From the NCBI RefSeq assembly GCF_030269665.1, contig NZ_BSTS01000002.1:124001-188000 (forward strand): a DNA stretch of 64,000 nt, read 5' to 3'. How positions within the stretch are numbered: position 1 is the first letter of the stretch; the number at the start of each line of letters is the position of its first letter. The notes beneath the pieces are model-generated. The model did not search any database, had not been told where the DNA came from, and worked only from the letters and a program-made list of their open reading frames with translations. Source of the DNA: Actinomycetospora sp. NBRC 106375 (lineage in GTDB: Bacteria > Actinomycetota > Actinomycetes > Mycobacteriales > Pseudonocardiaceae). Of the stretch, positions 47,058 through 54,927 are shown one piece after another. The translations under genes and the position numbers were made by a program.

Positions 47058-47503
47058 GCGTCGGGCTCCGCGCGGCCGACGAGGACGGCCCGGGTGGTCA
47101 GGACGTCGCCACCGTCGGCGTCGGTGACGTCGCAGCGGAAGGTGATGACGTCGTTGCCCGCCAGGTCGCGGATGTCCTCGACGACGACCACCGAGGTGAC
47201 GACGTCGCCGGCGTACAGCGGGCGGGACAGCTCGATCGACTGCTCGCGGTGCACGACGCGGGTGAAGTCGAGGCCCAGCGCCGGGTCGTCGACGACGCGC
47301 CGGGTCGCGGGCCAGGTGAAGACCACCGGGAACGTCGTCGGGGCGACGACGTCGGTGTGGCCCGCGGCCCGCGCGGCCTCACGGTCGTGGTGCACGGGGT
47401 CGTCGGCGCCGATCGCCGCGGCGAACTCCCGGATCTTCGCCAGCGAAACCTCGTAGGTCTCGGCGGGCCAGGTCCGGCCGACGAACGAGGCGTCGAGCGG
47501 CAC
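47054..47503 (-). CDS. hadA: (3R)-hydroxyacyl-ACP dehydratase subunit HadA
   Basis: 149 residues, GTG start. N-terminal FAS1-type hot-dog (VGRTWPAETYEVSLAKIREFAAAIGADDPVHHD, then VAPTTFPVVFTW). HadA is the substrate-binding partner of HadB; the full hydratase motif of HadB is not present here, as expected. It starts three bases after rpmG, in the mycobacterial order rpmG2-hadA-hadB. Confidence 0.88.
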   Translation of the reverse strand: MPLDASFVGRTWPAETYEVSLAKIREFAAAIGADDPVHHDREAARAAGHTDVVAPTTFPVVFTWPATRRVVDDPALGLDFTRVVHREQSIELSRPLYAGDVVTSVVVVEDIRDLAGNDVITFRCDVTDADGGDVLTTRAVLVGRAEPDA

Positions 47504-47506
47504 GCG

Positions 47507-47671
47507 TCAGCGGGTCTCGCGGTGACCGCGGTGGGTGCCGCAGTGCGGGCAGAACTTCTTGATCGTCAGGCGATCGGGGTCGTTCCGCCGGTTCTTCCGC
47601 GTGATGTAGTTGCGGTTCTTGCACTCCTCGCAGGCCAGCGTGATCTTCGGACGGATGTCGGTGGTGGCCAC
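47507..47671 (-). CDS. rpmG: 50S ribosomal protein L33, zinc-ribbon form
   Basis: 54 residues from the GTG at 47671 ([22 protein letters not shown]), with AGAGGAAG about six bases upstream. Two CxxC pairs (CEEC and CPHC) show the zinc-binding form. First gene of the rpmG-hadA-hadB unit, 59 bases after tRNA-Met. Confidence 0.97.
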   Translation of the reverse strand: MATTDIRPKITLACEECKNRNYITRKNRRNDPDRLTIKKFCPHCGTHRGHRETR

Positions 47672-47730
47672 GGAGCTTCCTCTCACTGTCGATGCTGCAG
47701 CCGCGGGACGGGCCCGCGGGGCCGGGCTGG

Positions 47731-47803
47731 TAGCGGTGGCCGGACTTGAACCGGCGACACAACGATTATGAGCCGTTTGCTCTACCGACTGAGCTACACC
47801 GCC
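47731..47803 (-). tRNA. tRNA-Met (CAT anticodon, elongator type)
   Basis: 73 nt on the minus strand: acceptor GGCGGTG/CACCGCT, D-arm TAGCTCAGTCGGTAGAGC, anticodon loop CTCATAA, T-arm GGTTCAAGTCC, discriminator A, no encoded CCA. The anticodon stem lacks the three G-C pairs of initiator tRNA, so elongator Met is preferred. A tRNA-Ile with modified CAT cannot be excluded from sequence alone. Confidence 0.93.
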
Positions 47804-47865
47804 GCGATGAGCTCTCCGTCGCATGACGAAGCCGGCGAACCCAGGTCCGCCGGCTGCTCACCGAG

Positions 47866-47938
47866 AGCCCCTTTACGGAATCGAACCGTAGACCTTCTCC
47901 TTACCATGGAGACGCTCTGCCGACTGAGCTAAAGGGGC
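47866..47938 (-). tRNA. tRNA-Thr (GGT anticodon)
   Basis: 73 nt on the minus strand: acceptor GCCCCTT/AAGGGGC, D-arm TAGCTCAGTCGGCAGAGC, anticodon arm TCTCC-ATGGTAA-GGAGA, T-arm GGTTCGATTCC, discriminator T, no encoded CCA. It precedes tRNA-Met as in M. tuberculosis (thrT-metT-rpmG). Confidence 0.96.
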
Positions 47939-47959
47939 CTGCCCCGGGGGGCGACCACT

Positions 47960-47965
47960 AGACTA
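47960..47965 (-). promoter_or_regulatory. Possible -10 element for the tRNA-Thr/Met unit
   Basis: TAGTCT on the minus strand, 22 bases upstream of the tRNA-Thr 5' end. No good -35 is visible at the right distance, which lies inside the end of the EAL gene. Confidence 0.3.
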
Positions 47966-47975
47966 CCGCCTGCGC

Positions 47976-49553
47976 TCACGCGATGAGCGTGCGGGGTCCC
48001 GGCACGGTGCCGTGTGAGTCGGGCCGTTCGTCGAGGGAGTCGAGCCAGGTGTCGAAGCACCGCGCGGGCAGCGGGCGCGAGACGAGATAGCCCTGGGCGA
48101 CGTCGCAGCCCATCTCCGCGAGCGCCACGCGGACCGCCGCCTGCTCGACGCCCTCGGCGACGACCGTGAGGCCCAGCGTGTGGCCCATCTCGACGATCGC
48201 GCGGACGACGGCGACGTCGCCGTACTCGGTGCCCATGCCGAGCACGAAGCTCTTGTCGATCTTGACCTGGTCGACGGGCAGCCGGCGCAGGTGAGCGAGC
48301 GACGACTGCCCGGTGCCGAAGTCGTCGACCGCGAGGTGGCAGCCCAGCGCGTTGAGCCGGCGCAGTACCGGCAGCGCCACGTCGCGCTCGGAGGACACCC
48401 CGGACTCGGTGAGCTCGAGCGTGAGCAGCTCGGGCGGCACGCGGTGGCGCGCGAGCAGGCCCGCGACCTCGTCGGCGAAGCCGGCGCCGGTGATGCTGTC
48501 GGTGGTGCCGAGGTTGCCGACCGAGACGTTGACCGCTACCGACAGCCGCATCCCGCGGTCGAGCCAGCGCCGGGCCGCGGCGAGCGACTCGTCGAGCACG
48601 AACGACGTCAGCTCCGCGATCTGGCCGGTGGCCTCGAGGACCGGGACGAACTCGTCGGGCAGCAGCAGGCCGAGCTCCGGGTGGTCCCAGCGCGCGAGCG
48701 CCTCCACCCCGACGACGGTGCGCTCCCCCAGCGAGACCACGGGCTGGAAGTCGACCCGGACGTCGCGGCGGGCCACGGCCGCCGAGAAGCCGCGGATCAG
48801 GCGCAGCCGCCGGGCCGCCCGCTCGCCCATGCTCGGCTCGTAGCAACGCACCGGCTCCGCGCCGTCGCGGGTCGCGGCGAGCGCGACGTCGGCGCGACGC
48901 AGCAAAGCGGCGACGCGGTCGGGCCCGGCCGGGACGTCGGCGAGCCAGGGTCCGTCGGCGGCGACGCCGATGACCACCGGCGGCTCGAACCGGACGCCCT
49001 CGACGAGGTAGGGCGCGAGGAGACGCTCGCGCAGCGCCTCGGCCGCGACGTGGGCGTCGTGCCCGTCGACGTGCGGCAGGAGCACGGCGAACGTGTCGCC
49101 CTCGAGGCGGGCAATCACCGGGCCCTGCTCGTCGAGGGACGGGAAACGCACGCTGACCAGGCGCTCGGAGGCGAGGCGGACGAAGACCTCGCCGCGCGCG
49201 TGCCCGAGGGTGTCGTTGACCTGGCCGAGCAGGACGAGGTCGACCACGGCGACCGCGCCGGCGCCGCCGTCCCCGCGGGTGGTGAACGCGGCGTGCAGGA
49301 AGCCCTCGCGGTTGAGCAGGCCCGTCAGCGGGTCGTGGTGGGCGTCGCGGCGCAGGCGTTCGGCCAGGTCGGCGGCCTCGGCGTCGTGCCGGCGACGGCG
49401 GATCCGCTGGACGAGCAGCACCGCGACCGCGGTCGCGAGCACCAGCACGAGCAGCACCGACAGGACGACGACGCCGGTGGTGGACGGGCCCCCGGCGGAC
49501 GGGGTGGAGGTGGCGGTGAGAGCTGCGGCCGACGCGACACGAGCGGTCGTCAC
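47976..49553 (-). CDS. Membrane-anchored EAL-domain cyclic-di-GMP phosphodiesterase with degenerate GGDEF domain
   Basis: 525 residues from the GTG at 49553 (a GTG at 49631 is also possible). One membrane span (~27-48) and an Arg-rich turn are followed by a GGDEF-like domain (~60-235) whose signature reads LEGDTF, so cyclase activity is unlikely. The EAL domain (~255-510) keeps E284-A-L, N342, ELTES, D410-D411, K431, E467 and QGYL, so c-di-GMP hydrolysis is expected. No PAS or other sensor is visible. It ends 37 bases before tRNA-Thr. Confidence 0.9.
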   Translation of the reverse strand: MTTARVASAAALTATSTPSAGGPSTTGVVVLSVLLVLVLATAVAVLLVQRIRRRRHDAEAADLAERLRRDAHHDPLTGLLNREGFLHAAFTTRGDGGAGAVAVVDLVLLGQVNDTLGHARGEVFVRLASERLVSVRFPSLDEQGPVIARLEGDTFAVLLPHVDGHDAHVAAEALRERLLAPYLVEGVRFEPPVVIGVAADGPWLADVPAGPDRVAALLRRADVALAATRDGAEPVRCYEPSMGERAARRLRLIRGFSAAVARRDVRVDFQPVVSLGERTVVGVEALARWDHPELGLLLPDEFVPVLEATGQIAELTSFVLDESLAAARRWLDRGMRLSVAVNVSVGNLGTTDSITGAGFADEVAGLLARHRVPPELLTLELTESGVSSERDVALPVLRRLNALGCHLAVDDFGTGQSSLAHLRRLPVDQVKIDKSFVLGMGTEYGDVAVVRAIVEMGHTLGLTVVAEGVEQAAVRVALAEMGCDVAQGYLVSRPLPARCFDTWLDSLDERPDSHGTVPGPRTLIA

Positions 49554-49875
49554 GGCACCCCACCCTTCCCGCTCGCCTCGACGATGGTCGGCCGACAGCC
49601 GCCGCGTGTCCTCTGCTGTCGTTCCGAGCACATATCGTCGCTCCGTTCACCCTGTGCAACAAATCGTGCTCGGGCGACCGACGAGTAATTCACTCCTCCG
49701 GCCCATCATGCACCCTGCGCTTTCCCCAACGATGACCCACCGGTGCAGATGCGACCGGCGAGGCACCCCGTCCGTGTCCCGACCGGGCTACGCCGGATCT
49801 CCGCGCCGGTCGTCCGGCCGGGAACCGTGGGTTCTGGTGGGATGGCGGGAACGGACTCGGGACAGGGGTGCAGAG
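49554..49875. other. Divergent gap between the EAL gene and cinA
   Basis: 322 bases without a convincing gene. It includes the least GC-rich stretch nearby (about 49620-49700) and a near-palindrome GAGTAATTCACTC at 49683-49695. A TTGCAC (minus strand) lies 17 bases from GATATG, a weak promoter match for the EAL gene. Confidence 0.4.
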
Positions 49876-51201
49876 GTGGCCGACGCGGGCAGTGCCGTCG
49901 ACGGGGTGCGGGCGGGGATCGTCGCGACCGGCAGCGAGCTGCTGACCGGGCGGATCACCGATCGGAACGGCCCCTGGGTCGCCGAGCGCCTGGGCGAGCT
50001 GGGCGTCGAGGTGTCGCACCTGGTGCTCGTCGGCGACCGCGGTGAGGACATGGCCGCGGCACTGCGGTTCCTCGCCGGCGACGGCATCGACCTCGTCGTC
50101 ACCACCGGCGGTCTCGGGCCCACCGCCGACGACCTGACCGCCGAGGTCGTCGCCGAGGAGACCGACCGCCCGCTCGAGCTCGACGAGCGCATGGAGAAGG
50201 TCGTCGGCGACATCATCGCGAAGTTCGCCGACCGGCTGCGCTGGGACGCCGATGCCCTGGCGGCCGCCAACCGCAAGCAGGCGATGGTGCCGCGCGGCGC
50301 GACGCCCATCCACCCCGCCGGCACCGCACCCGGGCTCGCCGTGCCGCCACACCCCGAGCGCGGCGGCCCCACGGTGCTGGTGCTGCCCGGCCCGCCGCGC
50401 GAGGTCCGCGCGATGTGGGAGGACGCGCTGGCCACGGAGCCGGTCCGCGCGGTCCTCGCCCGCACCGCGCCCTACGCCGAGACCCACCTGCGCCTGTTCG
50501 GCGTGCCCGAGTCGGAGATCGCCGCGACCCTGCGCGACGTCGGCGCCGAGGTCGATCTCGCGCCGCTCGAGATCACCACCTGCCTGCGGGACTTCACCCT
50601 CGAGGTCGACCTCCGCCACGCTCCGGCGTCGGCCCCGGCCGCGAGAGCGCGTGACGCCGTGGTGGCCGAGATCGACCGCCGGCACGGGAAGGCGGTGTTC
50701 TCGCGCACCGGGCAGTCGATCGACGAGCTGCTGTTCGACCTGCTCGACGGCCAGGTCGTGGCGACGGCGGAGTCGTGCACCGGGGGCCTGCTCGCCGGGC
50801 GCCTCACCGCGCCGGCCGGCGCCTCGGCGCACGTCGCCGGCGGCGTCGTCTCGTACTCCAACGACGCCAAGGCCGATGTGCTCGGCGTGCCCCGGGAGCT
50901 CATCGACACCCACGGCGCCGTCTCGCCGCAGGTCGCCGAGGCCATGGCCGACGGGGCGCTCGCCCGCTTCGGCGCGACGATCGCGGTCGCGATCACCGGC
51001 GTCGCCGGACCGGGCGGCGGCACCGAGGCCAAGCCGGTCGGCTACGTGTGCTTCTGCGTGCGCACCAGCGACGGTCGCACCCTGTCCCGCGACCCCGTGC
51101 TGCCGGGTGAGCGCGGCGACGTCCGGGAGCGCTCGGTCGTGCTCGCGATGCACCTGATGCGGCGCGTGCTCACCGGGGAGGGCGAGCCGGCACCCGTCTG
51201 A
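49876..51201 (+). CDS. cinA: CinA family protein (competence/damage-inducible, nicotinamide-nucleotide amidase type)
   Basis: 441 residues from the GTG at 49876. The N-terminal molybdopterin-binding-like domain (VRAGIVATGSELLTGRITDRNG, then VVTTGGLGPTADD) corresponds to the COG1058 ADP-ribose pyrophosphatase-like part. The C-terminal CinA domain (ATAESCTGGLLAGRLT, GAVSPQVAEAMADGAL, AITGVAGPGGG) corresponds to NMN deamidase. Both are complete. It stands alone on the plus strand, convergent with the hydrolase gene. Confidence 0.93.
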   Translation: MADAGSAVDGVRAGIVATGSELLTGRITDRNGPWVAERLGELGVEVSHLVLVGDRGEDMAAALRFLAGDGIDLVVTTGGLGPTADDLTAEVVAEETDRPLELDERMEKVVGDIIAKFADRLRWDADALAAANRKQAMVPRGATPIHPAGTAPGLAVPPHPERGGPTVLVLPGPPREVRAMWEDALATEPVRAVLARTAPYAETHLRLFGVPESEIAATLRDVGAEVDLAPLEITTCLRDFTLEVDLRHAPASAPAARARDAVVAEIDRRHGKAVFSRTGQSIDELLFDLLDGQVVATAESCTGGLLAGRLTAPAGASAHVAGGVVSYSNDAKADVLGVPRELIDTHGAVSPQVAEAMADGALARFGATIAVAITGVAGPGGGTEAKPVGYVCFCVRTSDGRTLSRDPVLPGERGDVRERSVVLAMHLMRRVLTGEGEPAPV

Positions 51202-51263
51202 CGCGAGTGATCGAAGTACCGATACGGACGCTCAGCGTCTGTGACGGCACTTCGCTGACAACC

Positions 51264-52073
51264 TCAGGCGACCCGGGCGATGAAGGCGGAGATGTCGTCG
51301 AGGATGGCGTCGTTGGTCGTCTCGTTGAGGACCTCGTGCCGGGCGCCGGGTTCGATGCGGCTGGTGACGTCGCTGCCGCCGAGCTTCTCCATCACCGGCC
51401 GGGTGGAGTCGAGCGGGACGAGCTGGTCGTCCTCGCCGTGGACCCAGAGCACCGGCAGGTCGCCGAAGCCCGGGCCGTCCGCGATCGCCTGCACCGACGC
51501 GACGAACGCCTCGAGGGTCGGGCGCTTGAACGGGCCGTGCCAGACGAGCGGGTCGGCGGCGTAGGCCTCGCCGACCGCGGGGTCGCGGGAGAGCACCGCG
51601 GGATCGATCGGGACCTCGGGGATCGGGTCGTACTCGAGCAGCCCGAAGATCCCCGGGCTGCCGCCGCTGACCGGGCCGGTGAGGACGAGGCCCGTGAGGG
51701 CGTCGGGGAACCGCTGGGCGTAGCGCGTCGCGAGCAGCCCGCCCATCGAGTGCCCGAGCAGCACGACCGGCAGGCCGGGGTGCTCCTCCAGGGCCAGGAG
51801 CCGGACCCGGTCGACGTCGGTGACCATGTCCTCGACGTCCTCGACGACCACCCGGTCGCCCTCGGAGCGCCCGTGGCCCAGGTGATCCGGCGCGTAGACG
51901 ACGCCCCCGTCGCGGGCGAGGCGGTCGAGGACGTGGGCGTAGCGCCCGGAGTGCTCGCCGTAGCCGTGGGCGAGGACCACGATGTGCCGGGGCGGACCGT
52001 CGGGGTCGCGCCGGCGCACGTAGACGCGCCCGCGGGTGCCGTCGATCTCCAGGTCCGTCTCGGTGCCGATCAT
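51264..52073 (-). CDS. Alpha/beta hydrolase, monoacylglycerol lipase-like
   Basis: 269 residues from ATG 52073 (ATGA overlap with the WS/DGAT gene). HGYGEHSGRYAHV is the typical monoglyceride-lipase N-terminal motif; nucleophile S109 is in GHSMGG, with a later Asp in HGEDDQLVP and His in GARHEVLNE. The lid region is short. Context after PlsB, PlsC and WS/DGAT fits turnover of acylglycerols. Substrate inferred. Confidence 0.87.
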   Translation of the reverse strand: MIGTETDLEIDGTRGRVYVRRRDPDGPPRHIVVLAHGYGEHSGRYAHVLDRLARDGGVVYAPDHLGHGRSEGDRVVVEDVEDMVTDVDRVRLLALEEHPGLPVVLLGHSMGGLLATRYAQRFPDALTGLVLTGPVSGGSPGIFGLLEYDPIPEVPIDPAVLSRDPAVGEAYAADPLVWHGPFKRPTLEAFVASVQAIADGPGFGDLPVLWVHGEDDQLVPLDSTRPVMEKLGGSDVTSRIEPGARHEVLNETTNDAILDDISAFIARVA

Positions 52074-53527
52074 GACGTCCTCTCCTCGGTGCGGGTCGTG
52101 CCCGGGACCAGGGCCAGCACCTCGGCGAAGCCGTCGGCGAGGTCCTGCTCGAAGCCCGGCAGGTCGGTGAAGGACGCGGCGTCGAGGTTCGCGGCGACGC
52201 AGCACGTCTGTCCGTGGGTCACCATCGCGATCATCGCCGCGCAGCCGGGCAGAGGCGCGAACGGGTAGGAGCGCACGATCCGCGCGCCGGCGAGGAACGC
52301 GTCCTCCCGCAGCCCGGGGATGTTGCTGGCCTGCAGGTCGTTGCTCTTCGTCGCGCCGCCCCCGAACCCGGCGACGACCGGCCCGGGCAGCCGGGCGAGC
52401 CAGGCGCTGACGATCTCGACGCTCTCCAGCGCCGGCTCACCGAGCGCGATCTTCATCCGCCGCCGGACGTCGACGACGCGGGCGGCCGGGTCGACGATCC
52501 CGACCGGCGCCGAGAGCCGGGCCGGGGCGAAGTGGTTGCCGCCGGGCTCGTGCTCCTCCCGGCGGATCGACACCGGCAGCGTCACCGGCATGAGCCGGTC
52601 CGGCGGCAGCGGGTCCCCCCGGCGCTGCGAGTACCGGCGGAACGCGCCGAGCAGGCCGGCGACGTAGGCGTCGTTCACCGATCCGCCGACCGACTTCCCG
52701 GCAGCACGCAGGTCGGCGAACGGGACGTCGATCGTCCGAAAGCGCCAGGACGGGCTGCGCAGCTCCAGCGCGGGCAGGGGCGGCGCCGGCGGCGGCGAGA
52801 GGACCCGGCGCGCCGAAACGACGTAGGCGACGGCGTCGCGGACGGCACGGTCGGGCCGGATCAGCGACGCCGCGGCACCCACCACGCCGCGCACGGCTCC
52901 GCCGACGAGCCCGAGGTCGCTGCGCACCTGGCGCACCACCTCGTGGCCCAGCGTCGCGGGCGGCCCCGACGGCGGCGGGGGCTGGGGCTTGTCGGTCATC
53001 GGCGCGCGGGAGCGCGAGTGCAGCCCGGCCAGCAGCTGCGCCAGTCCCATCCCGTCGGAGAGGACGTGCGACAGCTTGAACACCAGCGCGGCCCCGCCGT
53101 CGGGCAGCCCGCCGACGAGCGTCGCCTCCCACAGCGGGCGGGACGGGTCGAGCGGCGTCATCGCGATCTGCTCGGCGAGGGTGAGCAGGCCCGCCCGGTC
53201 CTCGCCGTCGGGCAGCCGGAGGCGGCGCACGTGGTAGTGCAGGTCGAAGTCGGGGTCGAGCGCCCAGTGCGGCGTCCCGGCTCCGAGGAACGGCGTCACG
53301 ATCCGCTCGCGGAACCGCGGGACGACCCGGGACGCCCAGTCGGTGGCGGCGAGGAAGCGGTCCCAGTCGGGCTCGAGGTCGAGGATCTCGACGATGACGA
53401 CGGTCGAGCGCATCCGCGGGTCGGCCTCGACCCGCCACATCAGCGCCTCGAACCCCGTCAGCTCCTCCGAGCGGGACCAGAGCAGGCGGCCGTCGTCGCT
53501 GCGCGGCGGCGTGGGATCGAGACTCAC
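52070..53527 (-). CDS. WS/DGAT-family acyltransferase (wax ester synthase/diacylglycerol acyltransferase)
   Basis: 485 residues from the GTG at 53527 (GTGA overlap with plsC). PLDPSRPLWEATLVGGL and the active-site segment KLSHVLSDGMG at 151-161 are present. The family motif HHxxxDG appears as S153-H154-VLS-D158-G, so the second, catalytic His is kept. The C-terminal domain (SVNDAYVAGLLGAFRRY; SNIPG) is normal. It would acylate diacylglycerol or alcohols to storage lipid. Relatives in M. tuberculosis (Rv2484c) also neighbour plsC-plsB2. Confidence 0.9.
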   Translation of the reverse strand: MSLDPTPPRSDDGRLLWSRSEELTGFEALMWRVEADPRMRSTVVIVEILDLEPDWDRFLAATDWASRVVPRFRERIVTPFLGAGTPHWALDPDFDLHYHVRRLRLPDGEDRAGLLTLAEQIAMTPLDPSRPLWEATLVGGLPDGGAALVFKLSHVLSDGMGLAQLLAGLHSRSRAPMTDKPQPPPPSGPPATLGHEVVRQVRSDLGLVGGAVRGVVGAAASLIRPDRAVRDAVAYVVSARRVLSPPPAPPLPALELRSPSWRFRTIDVPFADLRAAGKSVGGSVNDAYVAGLLGAFRRYSQRRGDPLPPDRLMPVTLPVSIRREEHEPGGNHFAPARLSAPVGIVDPAARVVDVRRRMKIALGEPALESVEIVSAWLARLPGPVVAGFGGGATKSNDLQASNIPGLREDAFLAGARIVRSYPFAPLPGCAAMIAMVTHGQTCCVAANLDAASFTDLPGFEQDLADGFAEVLALVPGTTRTEERTS

Positions 53528-54927
53528 CGGGCGCCCTCCAGGGCCTCGACGAAGCGGGCGCGGACGTCCTCGACGTGGTCGTTCATCGTGGCCAGGGTCC
53601 ACGTGGACGTGTCCACGGGCGGCAGCACGTCGACGTGCACGGTGCCGCCGCGCAGCGTCTGGTGCCCGCGCCACATGACCTCGCCGGCGTCGTGGATCAC
53701 GATCGGCACCATCGGCACGCCGGCCTGCATCGCGATGTGGAAGGCGCCCTTCTTGAAGCGCCCCAGCCGCGGCGTGGGCGAGCGGGTGCCCTCGGGGGCG
53801 ATGGCCAGCGACCAGCCCTCGTCGCGCAGCTTGCGGACCGCGGGCTCGAGGGCCTCCCTCGCCTGCGCGGTGTTGCCGCGGTCGACGAACGCCACCCCGG
53901 CCAGGCTGAACATCGCGCCCCAGAGCGGGATCGACGCCGCCTCCGCCTTGGCCACGCCGGTGAACCCGCCGCGCAGGAGCTTCATCAGTAGCGCGACGTC
54001 GATCTTCGACTGGTGGTTGAAGACGAACACGCAGGGGCGCGCGGACCACAGGTGCTCCGCGCCGGTGACCTCGACGTCGATCCCGGCCAGGGCGAGGCCC
54101 AGGTCGCCGGTCACCGAGCACGCCAGGTCGACCATGTGGCGCCGCGACCCGCGGGCGAGCCCGACGGCGGCCGCGGTGCCCGCCGCCCCGAGGAAGGCGC
54201 CGTAGAAGCCGGCGGTGCGCAGCACGTCGCCCGGCGTCGCCAGCGTGCCGCCGCGGGGCGCGACGGGCAGCACCGGGACGTCGAGGTCGTCGGGTGCCGG
54301 GCCCACGAGCATCGGGTGCTCGGCGGCGGTCAGCAGCGCCTCCGCGCCGCCGCCGGCGTAGGCGAACGCCGCCGGCCGCCCGGCGAGCGCCGCGGCCACC
54401 GCCTGCGCCTTCTCCTTCCCCGCGTCGTCGAGCAGCACGGGGCCCTCGACCTCGCCGGTGAGCACCCGGTCGCGCACGACGACCTCGGTGGCGACCAGCT
54501 CGTCCGCCCCGAGGTCCTCGGCCAGCGGGGCGAGCACCGGGCGCGGGGCGTGCCCGCAGAGCACGACGTGGTGGCCGGCGCGGCGGTGCTCGGCGACCAG
54601 CGCCCACGTCTCGGGCCGCACGGCCGCGCCGAGGTCGTCGCGCAGCACGGCGCGGGCCCGCCGGGCGACGGCGTCCTCGCCGTGGCCCGCCCAGCTCGCC
54701 ACGAGCCGGCGCACCGCGTCCTCGTCGTCCCCGCCGCTCGCGATCAGCGCGACGTCGCCGGGCAGCGCGCGCCAGGCGGTGCGCCCGGCGCGCAGGGCCT
54801 CCCCCGCGTGCGCCGCGACCGCCGATGTCGCGAGCAGGGCCGTCTCGTCGACCACGGCGACGCTGTCCGCGGGCGCGGCCCGGATCGCCGCGCGCCGGGC
54901 CGCGAGCTCACTGCTGTCCGCCGGCAC
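53524..54927 (-). CDS. plsC: HAD-like/1-acylglycerol-3-phosphate acyltransferase fusion (PlsC type)
   Basis: 467 residues from the GTG at 54927, overlapping plsB by 20 bp; an ATG at about 54948 would add a few residues. The C-terminal PlsC domain has N304-H305-QSKI-D310, FVDRGN and PEGTRS, all intact, so lysophosphatidate acylation is expected. The N-terminal HAD-IB domain (~20-230) reads VVDETALL where active members have DxDGT, and its later Asp-rich motif is FAYAGGGAEALL. The phosphatase part therefore looks inactive. The domain fusion itself is known from actinobacteria (Rv2483c). Confidence 0.9.
   Translation of the reverse strand: MPADSSELAARRAAIRAAPADSVAVVDETALLATSAVAAHAGEALRAGRTAWRALPGDVALIASGGDDEDAVRRLVASWAGHGEDAVARRARAVLRDDLGAAVRPETWALVAEHRRAGHHVVLCGHAPRPVLAPLAEDLGADELVATEVVVRDRVLTGEVEGPVLLDDAGKEKAQAVAAALAGRPAAFAYAGGGAEALLTAAEHPMLVGPAPDDLDVPVLPVAPRGGTLATPGDVLRTAGFYGAFLGAAGTAAAVGLARGSRRHMVDLACSVTGDLGLALAGIDVEVTGAEHLWSARPCVFVFNHQSKIDVALLMKLLRGGFTGVAKAEAASIPLWGAMFSLAGVAFVDRGNTAQAREALEPAVRKLRDEGWSLAIAPEGTRSPTPRLGRFKKGAFHIAMQAGVPMVPIVIHDAGEVMWRGHQTLRGGTVHVDVLPPVDTSTWTLATMNDHVEDVRARFVEALEGAR

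Noticed and set aside
47731-47803. Initiator tRNA-fMet
   Set aside because: The acceptor lacks the initiator first-pair mismatch and the anticodon stem lacks the three G-C pairs.
51227-51239. Terminator between the convergent cinA and hydrolase genes
   Set aside because: GACGCT/AGCGTC has a one-base centre and can form only about five pairs; too weak to call.
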